Below, piece after piece: positions 57,293 to 64,000 of a stretch of 64,000 bases of DNA. The stretch lies in contig NZ_FPKU01000003.1 of the NCBI RefSeq assembly GCF_900119845.1, positions 489,990 through 553,989 of the forward strand, in the 5' to 3' direction. Position 1 is the stretch's first letter. Each line of letters opens with the position of its first letter. A program made the position numbers and the translations under genes. Below the pieces are notes generated by a model that was not told where the DNA came from, ran no database searches, and saw nothing but the letters and a program-made list of their open reading frames with translations. The stretch is from Devosia enhydra (lineage in GTDB: Bacteria > Pseudomonadota > Alphaproteobacteria > Rhizobiales > Devosiaceae).

Positions 57293-58231
57293 TCACCGCT
57301 GACGCTGCGCAGCCGGGCTTGACGCCAGTGCGCGGGCAATGCCTGCCGCGACCCGCGCATTGTTCTCGACCAGCGCGATATTGGCCGCAAGGCTCCGTCC
57401 GCCGCTCAGCGCCACGATCTTGCCCAGGAGGAAAGGCGTCACCGCCTTGCCGGCGATGCCCTCGGCGTCCGCAGCAGCCAGCGCCGTCGCGATGAAGCCA
57501 TCGATCTCGGCCTTGTCCATCGCAGCGGCCTCGGGGATGGGGTTGGCGATAAGCACGCCGCCCATGGCCAGCGCGAACTGCACCGAGAGGATGCGCGCGA
57601 CGTCCGCCGCATCATCGGCGCGCAGCCCGGCCTTGAGCCCGCTGTCGCGGGTCCAGAAGGCCGGGAACGCATCGGTGCCATAGCCGATCACCGGTACGCC
57701 CTTGGTTTCGAGCACCTCGAGCGTCTTGGACAGATCGAGAATGGCCTTGGCACCGGCGCAGACCACCGCGACGGGGGTACGCCCCAGTTCCTCGAGATCG
57801 GCCGAGACGTCGAAACTCTCGCTCGCGCCGCGATGCACGCCCCCGATGCCGCCCGTTGCAAACACCCGGATGCCCGCCATCGCTGCGGCCTGCATGGTGG
57901 TGGCCACCGTGGTGCCGGCCAGCGCGCCGCTTGCGAGCAGCGCCGCCACGTCGCGCCGCGACGCCTTGGCGGCCGCCTGCCCGGTCTCGGCCAGGCGTTC
58001 GAGATCGGCGTCGTCGAGCCCCACGCGGATGCGCCCGTCCATGATGGCGATGGTGGCGGGCACGGCCCCTTCGGCCCTTACGAGGGCCTCGACCCGGCGC
58101 GCCATCGCAAGGTTGTCGGGATGCGGCATGCCGTGGGTGATGATGGTCGATTCGAGCGCCACCACCGGCTTGCCGGCCTCGAGCGCCGCCGCAACCTCGG
58201 AGCCAAGGGTCAAATAGGAAGGATGCGGCAT
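57293..58231 (-). CDS. psuG: Pseudouridine-5'-phosphate glycosidase
   Basis: 312 residues, cytoplasmic. PsuG cleaves pseudouridine 5'-phosphate to uracil and ribose 5-phosphate. Diagnostic segments: VVALESTIITHGMPHPDNL (ring-opening site region), FATGGIGGVHRG, VVCAGAKAILDLSKTLEVLET and GVPVIGYGTDAFPAFW, with NPIPEAAAM near the end. ATG at 58231 follows AGGACC. With the kinase it salvages pseudouridine from RNA turnover. Confidence 0.95.
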   Translation of the reverse strand: MPHPSYLTLGSEVAAALEAGKPVVALESTIITHGMPHPDNLAMARRVEALVRAEGAVPATIAIMDGRIRVGLDDADLERLAETGQAAAKASRRDVAALLASGALAGTTVATTMQAAAMAGIRVFATGGIGGVHRGASESFDVSADLEELGRTPVAVVCAGAKAILDLSKTLEVLETKGVPVIGYGTDAFPAFWTRDSGLKAGLRADDAADVARILSVQFALAMGGVLIANPIPEAAAMDKAEIDGFIATALAAADAEGIAGKAVTPFLLGKIVALSGGRSLAANIALVENNARVAAGIARALASSPAAQRQR

Positions 58232-58630
58232 GGCGAAGGTCCTGCTCTGTGCGGCAGGCCATTGGAGCGGGCTTGCCGGGTGCGTCGTTTGGGCGCGACA
58301 ATGACCTGTGCCGGGCCAAAATTCTAGCCCGTGAAAGTCTTGTGAGAGCGGGGGATTCGCATTAGCTTGCCCGTCGGTGCCGCTCTCTTTACGAAAAGGG
58401 TCACTTCGCTGAAACCGACCAGTGTTGACCCGGCTCTGCCGCCGGATCGATATCCGTGTCCCATGCGGCGGATCGCACGGCTCGTGCACCCCGGCGCGGC
58501 GGCGCGCCGCAGGCCTTATGGCCTGAGCCTTCATTCAGATGTCTGACCGGGCGTGACAGGGGAAACCCATTCCCCTGCCGTGGCCGGGCCTTGGCCTTCC
58601 TCTGTCCTTTATTCGAACTGGAGACACCCG
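58232..58630. other. Divergent psuG-potF intergenic region (399 bp), no gene
   Basis: No open frame is convincing. It carries promoters for the pseudouridine pair and the polyamine importer plus two hairpins, CAGGCC-TTAT-GGCCTG (58510-58525) and CAGGGGAA/TTCCCCTG (58557-58577), and GGAG (58620-58623) before the potF ATG. Confidence 0.7.
58510..58577 (+). promoter_or_regulatory. Two hairpins in the presumed potF leader
   Basis: CAGGCC (58510-58515) and GGCCTG (58520-58525) with a TTAT loop, then the perfect 8-bp CAGGGGAA (58557-58564) and TTCCCCTG (58570-58577) with a five-base loop. Neither is followed by a T-tract. They end 53 nt before potF and could be operators or leader control elements; no known polyamine riboswitch is recognised. 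Confidence 0.4.
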
Positions 58631-59716
58631 ATGAACCGAGCGCTGATCCTTGCCTTTGGCGCCGCCTTCGCGAGCGGCCCCGCCCTGGCCCAGGGCCAGG
58701 TGAACGTCTACAACTGGTCCGACTATATCGCCGAAGACACGATCGCCAAGTTCACCGCCGAAACCGGAATCACCGTCAATTACGACGTCTTCGACAGCAA
58801 CGAGCTCGTCGAATCCAAGCTGCTGGCCGGCAATTCCGGCTATGACGTCGTGGTGCCCTCGGGCTTTTTCCTCGAGCGCCAGATCCGCGCCGGGCTCTTC
58901 CAGCCGCTCGACAAGTCCAAGATCCCCAACATCTCGAACATGGACCCCACGATCATGGAGGAGACCGCCTCCCATGATCCGGGCAACGAGTATGCGCTCG
59001 ACTATATGTGGGGCACCACGGGCATCGGCTACAATGTCGCGGCCGTCACCGAGCGACTGGGCGCCGATGCGCCGCTCAATACCTGGAAGCTGCTGTTCGA
59101 CCCCGAGACCGTCGCCAAGCTCGCCGATTGCGGCGTCGCCATGCTCGATGCGCCGGCCGAGGTCTACGCGACGGCGCTGAACTATCTTGGGCTCGATCCC
59201 AATTCCGAGGCTGAGGCTGACCTGCAGGCCGCCGAGCAGCTTCTCGCCGCCGTGCGCCCGCATGTGCGCTATTATCATTCCTCGCAGTATATCGACGATC
59301 TGGGCAATGGCGAAATCTGTATCGCGCTGGGCTATTCGGGTGACGTGTTCATCGCCCAGGCCGCCGCTGCCGATGCCGGCCAGGGTGTCGAGGTCGCCTA
59401 TGTGATCCCCGAGGAAGGCGCGCTCAAGTGGTTCGACATGTTCGCCATCCCGGCGGATGCGCCCAATGTCGACAACGCCCACGCCTTCATCAACTTCATG
59501 CTGCGCCCCGATATCGCGGCCGCCAACACCAACTATGTCTATTACGCCTCCGGCAATGCCGCCGCGCTCGAGCTGATCGACGATGCGGTCAAGAACGACC
59601 CGGCCATCTATCCGCCCGCAGAAGTGGCCGCGAAGCTCTTTACCCTCAATGCCCACACGCCCCAGTATGATGAGCTCTTGACCCGCAGCTGGACGCGGGT
59701 GAAGACGGGGCAGTAA
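58631..59716 (+). CDS. potF: Polyamine ABC transporter substrate-binding protein
   Basis: 361 residues, periplasmic. Signal peptide MNRALILAFGAAFASGPALA, then VNVYNWSDYIAEDTIAKF, the usual start of PotF/PotD; VFDSNELVESKLLAGNSGYD and WGTTGIGYN are family segments, and polyamine-binding residues lie in SGDVF and WFDMFAIP regions. GGAGACACCCG lies before the ATG. First of potFGHI; putrescine is the most likely ligand by similarity of gene order, but spermidine cannot be excluded. Confidence 0.92.
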   Translation: MNRALILAFGAAFASGPALAQGQVNVYNWSDYIAEDTIAKFTAETGITVNYDVFDSNELVESKLLAGNSGYDVVVPSGFFLERQIRAGLFQPLDKSKIPNISNMDPTIMEETASHDPGNEYALDYMWGTTGIGYNVAAVTERLGADAPLNTWKLLFDPETVAKLADCGVAMLDAPAEVYATALNYLGLDPNSEAEADLQAAEQLLAAVRPHVRYYHSSQYIDDLGNGEICIALGYSGDVFIAQAAAADAGQGVEVAYVIPEEGALKWFDMFAIPADAPNVDNAHAFINFMLRPDIAAANTNYVYYASGNAAALELIDDAVKNDPAIYPPAEVAAKLFTLNAHTPQYDELLTRSWTRVKTGQ

Positions 59717-59726
59717 ACCGCTCTCC

Positions 59727-59758
59727 GGGCGGGCGGCGGGACCACTCGCCGCCCGCCC
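59727..59758 (+). promoter_or_regulatory. Strong GC hairpin between potF and potG
   Basis: Perfect 12-bp stem GGGCGGGCGGCG (59727-59738) with CGCCGCCCGCCC (59747-59758), eight-base loop, ten nt after the potF stop and 19 nt before the potG start, followed by CGTTTCC. Probably a 3'-protecting or leaky terminator structure. Confidence 0.75.
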
Positions 59759-59777
59759 CGTTTCCATCGGAAGTGCC

Positions 59778-60922
<1,145 letters not shown>

Positions 60923-60926
<4 letters not shown>

Positions 60927-61924
60927 GCATCCACGGCCCCGCCCTGCACCCCGGCCCCGTCGAGCCCGAAAAGGCAGCCAGCCGGCGCGAGGATGCCCCG
61001 CCCCCGCCGCGCCCCTGGACGATGATCGAACGCGGCCTCGCCGCCGTCGGGCTTTCGGGCAAGGCGCTCGTGATCTTCGCGCCGGCGCTGTGGCTGACGC
61101 TGTTTTTCCTCGTGCCGCTGGCCGTGGTGCTGCAGATCTCCTTTTCGATCAAGGAGTTCGGCCGCCCGCCCTATTCGGATATGCTGAGCTTTGCCGAGGA
61201 TGGCACGGTGCAGATGACGCTGCACCTTTCCAATTACATGCGGCTGTTCCAGGACAGCCTCTATGTCAGCGCCTATTTTTCCTCGATCCGCATCGCGCTG
61301 ATCTCGACGCTGATCGCGCTGCTGATCGGCTACCCGATGGCCTATGCCATCGCGCGGGCGCCCGATCGCTGGCGGAATATCCTCCTGATGCTGGTCATCC
61401 TGCCGTTCTGGACGTCGTTCCTGTTGCGCGTCTATGCGCTCTCCACCTTCATGCGCGGCAATGGCGTCATCAACAATTTCCTCGGGCTGTTCGGCATTCC
61501 GCCGATCCAGATGATGCAGACCGATTTCGCCGTCTATGTCGGCATCGTCTACACCTACCTGCCCTTCATGATCCTGCCGCTCTATACGACGCTGGTGAAG
61601 CTCGATGGCGCGCTGCTCGAAGCCAGCGCCGATCTCGGCGCGCGGCCGTGGCGGACATTCGTCTCCATCACCCTGCCGCTCTCTATGCCCGGCATCATCG
61701 CCGGCTCGATGCTCGTCTTCATTCCCGCCATCGGCGAATTCGTCATTCCCTCGCTGCTCGGCGGGCCGGGCACGCTGATGATCGGCCGCGTGCTCTGGGA
61801 TGAGTTCTTTGCCAACACCAACTGGCCGCGCGCCGCCGCCGTCGCCATCGCCATGCTGGTGGTTGTGGTCGTCCCCATCATGCTGATGCAGCGCGCCCAG
61901 AGCGCCGTGGTGGAGCGTCGCTGA
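60923..61924 (+). CDS. potH: Polyamine ABC transporter permease
   Basis: 333 residues, six membrane helices after a Pro-rich cytoplasmic tail of about 45 residues. First helix ALVIFAPALWLTLFFLVPLA; the EAA-type loop is LLEASADLGARPWRTFVSITLP. The ATG overlaps the potG stop (ATGA). Partner of potI. Confidence 0.94.
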
Positions 61925-62736
61925 TGCGCCGGGGCTGGTTCCTTCCCATCACGACGGCGCTGGGCTTCGGCTTCCTCTATGGGCCGATCCTGTCGCTGGT
62001 GATCTTCTCGTTCAACGAGAACCGGCTGGTGACGGTCTGGTCCGGCTTCTCGCTCAAATGGTATGGCGAGCTCTTCCGCGATCCGCAGATGCTGTCGGCC
62101 GCCTGGCTCAGCCTCCAGATCGCGGCGGTCAGCGCCACCATAGCGCTCGTGCTGGGCACGCTCTGCGCCGTGGCGCTCGTGCGCTTCAAGAAGTTCCGGG
62201 GCCGCACCGCGCTCGCCGGCATGTCCTCGGCGCCGCTGGTCATGCCCGATGTGATCACCGGTCTGTCGCTGCTGCTGCTGTTTGTTGCGATGGAATCGCT
62301 CCTGGGCTGGCCGCGCGGCCGCGGCAGCCTCACCATCACCATCGCCCACGCCACCTTCTGCCTCGCCTATGTCTGTGTGGTGGTGCAGTCGCGCCTCGTC
62401 GATCTCGATCTCAGCCTCGAGGAGGCGGCGATGGATCTGGGCGCGACGCCGGTGCGGGTGTTTTTCGACATCACCCTGCCCATCATCGCGCCGGCGCTGA
62501 TTTCGGGCTGGCTGCTGGCCTTCACGCTCTCGCTCGATGATCTGGTGATCGCGAGTTTCGTCTCGGGTCCGGGCTCCTCGACGCTGCCGATGGTGATCTT
62601 TTCCAAGATCCGCCTGGGCGTCTCGCCCGACGTCAATGCGCTTGCCACCATCATCATCGGGGTGGTTTCGCTCGGGGTCATCGCCGCGACGCTCCTGCAG
62701 ATGCGCAGGCCCGCCACAAAGCAGGGGAGGGGCTGA
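61924..62736 (+). CDS. potI: Polyamine ABC transporter permease
   Basis: 270 residues, six membrane helices. First helix FLPITTALGFGFLYGPILSL, then SFNENRLVTVWSGFSLKWYG as in PotI/PotC; EAA loop LEEAAMDLGATPVRVFFDITLP. Start overlaps the potH stop by one base (TGATG), and the stop overlaps the next small gene by one base. Confidence 0.94.
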   Translation: MRRGWFLPITTALGFGFLYGPILSLVIFSFNENRLVTVWSGFSLKWYGELFRDPQMLSAAWLSLQIAAVSATIALVLGTLCAVALVRFKKFRGRTALAGMSSAPLVMPDVITGLSLLLLFVAMESLLGWPRGRGSLTITIAHATFCLAYVCVVVQSRLVDLDLSLEEAAMDLGATPVRVFFDITLPIIAPALISGWLLAFTLSLDDLVIASFVSGPGSSTLPMVIFSKIRLGVSPDVNALATIIIGVVSLGVIAATLLQMRRPATKQGRG

Positions 62737-62951
62737 TGGCGACCCCGCCGTCCGAGGTGCCGTGGCTGCGCCCGCTCTGGGTGCGGATCGGGCTCGTGGT
62801 CTTTGTCGGAGTGTGGTGCCTCGTGGAATGGCTCTGGTGGCACGATCCGCTGTTCCAGTGGCTCACCATCGCGGCCCTCGCCTACGCGATCTGGAGCCTC
62901 ATCATCTCGTTTGATCGCACCCCGCCTAAGGATGGCGGCGCCGGCGACTGA
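62736..62951 (+). CDS. Small two-helix membrane protein at the end of the pot operon
   Basis: 71 residues with two hydrophobic helices (IGLVVFVGVWCLVEWLWW; WLTIAALAYAIWSLIISF) and a polar Pro/Gly/Asp-rich tail. The ATG overlaps the potI stop by one base (TGATG), so it is translated with the importer. GGGGAGGGG lies just upstream. No family recognised; role in polyamine transport is only suggested by position. Confidence 0.8.
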   Translation: MATPPSEVPWLRPLWVRIGLVVFVGVWCLVEWLWWHDPLFQWLTIAALAYAIWSLIISFDRTPPKDGGAGD

Positions 62952-63047
62952 CCGGCGCTAAGCCGCTAGAGCCTTGCGCCCCGCACGCGGCTTGACGCGC
63001 GCCCCGCCTTTACCCATAGCTCGCCCCTGCCTCTCCCGGAGCCCGCG

Positions 63048-63899
63048 ATGCCGCTCAATTTCATCCTGACCCTCTCCTGCGAAGATCGTCCCGGCATCGT
63101 CGCCGCCGTCACGTCCGAGCTCGCGGGCCTCGGGGCCAATATCGCGGAATCCAACCAGTTCTGGGACAGGGAGACGGGCCGCTTCTTCATGCGCCTCGCC
63201 TTCACCGCCCCCGATGGCGTGGATCGGGACAGCCTCGAGCGCGCTCTGAAGCCCGCCATCGAGCGGTTCGGGATGCGTACGGCACTCGTCGATCAGGCGC
63301 GGCGCAAGAAGATCCTCGTGATGGTCAGCAAGTTCGACCATGCCATGCTGCACCTGCTCTACCAGATCCGTGTCGGCTGGCTCGATGCCGAGGTGGCCGC
63401 GATCGTGTCCAACCACGAGGATTCCCGCGCCACCGCCGATTACGAAGGCATTCCCTATCATTATCTGCCCGTCGACAAGGCCGACAAGGGCGCGCAGGAA
63501 GAGGACGTTCTGCGGCTGGTCAAGGAGACGGGGGCGGACCTCGTGGTGCTCGCCCGCTACATGCAGATCCTGTCGGACCGTTTCGCCACGAGGCTCTACG
63601 GCCAGATCATCAATATCCACCACTCCTTCCTGCCCAGCTTCAAGGGCGCCAAGCCCTATCACCAGGCCCATGAGCGGGGCGTGAAGCTGATCGGGGCCAC
63701 CGCGCACTATGTCACGCCAGAACTCGACGAAGGCCCGATCATCGAGCAGGAAACGGCGCGCGTCACCCACGCCATGAGCCCCGACGACCTCGTCGCCGCC
63801 GGCCGCGATATCGAAAGCCGCGTCCTCGCCCGCGCCGTCAAGCTGCACTTGGAAAGCCGAGTGATGCTCAACGGCCGCAAGACGGTCGTGTTCGGCTAG
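63048..63899 (+). CDS. purU: Formyltetrahydrofolate deformylase
   Basis: 283 residues. N-terminal ACT domain (1-80: LTLSCEDRPGIVAAVTSELA) and C-terminal formyltransferase-like domain with the active-site segments INIHHSFLPSFKGAKPY and ATAHYVTPELDEGPIIEQE (His and Asp). It hydrolyses 10-formyl-THF to formate and THF, balancing one-carbon pools. CCCGGAG precedes the ATG. Monocistronic, with a repeat element just after the stop. Confidence 0.95.
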   Translation: MPLNFILTLSCEDRPGIVAAVTSELAGLGANIAESNQFWDRETGRFFMRLAFTAPDGVDRDSLERALKPAIERFGMRTALVDQARRKKILVMVSKFDHAMLHLLYQIRVGWLDAEVAAIVSNHEDSRATADYEGIPYHYLPVDKADKGAQEEDVLRLVKETGADLVVLARYMQILSDRFATRLYGQIINIHHSFLPSFKGAKPYHQAHERGVKLIGATAHYVTPELDEGPIIEQETARVTHAMSPDDLVAAGRDIESRVLARAVKLHLESRVMLNGRKTVVFG

Positions 63900-63903
63900 A
63901 GCG

Positions 63904-63960
63904 GTTCCCGAGTAAAGCGGACAGCGGTTCGCCATTCGGAAGCGCGACCGGAGAAGGTCT
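63904..63960. repeat. Short interspersed intergenic repeat, copy B
   Basis: Aligns with copy A (11319-11376), about 44 of 59 columns by hand, and begins five bases after the purU stop, as copy A begins ten bases after gcrA. The shared core is CGGAA-GCGCGAC-GGAGA. Its arms are less perfect than in copy A. Confidence 0.6.
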
Positions 63961-64000
63961 ACCGACAAAACGAGAGCCGCCCCCTGCCCCTCCTTGGTGG

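Overview
The window reads as contiguous chromosome of an alphaproteobacterium of the order Hyphomicrobiales (Rhizobiales); a Devosia- or Pelagibacterium-like genus is my guess only. Evidence: a GcrA cell-cycle regulator with GANTC (CcrM) sites in front of it, a SAM-II riboswitch ahead of metZ next to the long alphaproteobacterial type of dcd, the argD-argF-hslO cluster, a PstA with a long insert, and high GC with long antisense open frames. I see no rRNA, tRNA, insertion sequence, phage gene or CRISPR array; 61 protein genes are called, one partial.

Layout. 1-10.4 kb: dcd (partial), riboswitch-controlled metZ, a CDP-alcohol phosphatidyltransferase, an RND efflux pump with its adaptor, then argD-argF-hslO. 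10.4-19.9 kb: gcrA and the complete phosphate regulon phoR-pstSCAB-phoU-phoB with two Pho boxes before pstS, plus a divergent polyphosphate kinase 2. 19.9-20.7 kb: a two-gene PIN toxin module with an unusual composite antitoxin. 20.7-34.3 kb: housekeeping and metabolic genes (hexuronate/mannitol dehydrogenase and KDG kinase, SDR, VOC protein, threonine aldolase, a GntR-ABC exporter operon, manC, aminopeptidase, stress proteins).

34.3-48.1 kb is the most distinctive part. It holds a sugar ABC importer without ATPase, a LacI regulator, and a tightly overlapping operon: NagB-like deaminase with altered active-site residues, SIS protein, NagA-like deacetylase, cytoplasmic ceramidase-like amidase and AGE-family epimerase. 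The palindrome GCAACCGGTTGC lies before both the importer and the catabolic operon, tying them to one LacI regulon. I infer uptake and intracellular deacylation, deamination and isomerisation of an N-acylated amino sugar whose identity is unknown. A second LacI gene, with its own operator pair, faces a phytanoyl-CoA dioxygenase-type oxygenase and a gamma-glutamyltransferase-like gene.

48.1-64 kb: the tamB/tamA outer-membrane assembly pair, small membrane proteins, three tandem 4-oxalocrotonate-tautomerase-like genes of which only the middle one keeps Pro-1, an SH3b protein, psuK-psuG for pseudouridine breakdown, the putrescine/spermidine importer potFGHI, and purU. Each of the three ABC importers has a GC-rich hairpin between its binding-protein gene and the next gene. 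Two copies of a 57-58 bp intergenic repeat lie after gcrA and after purU.
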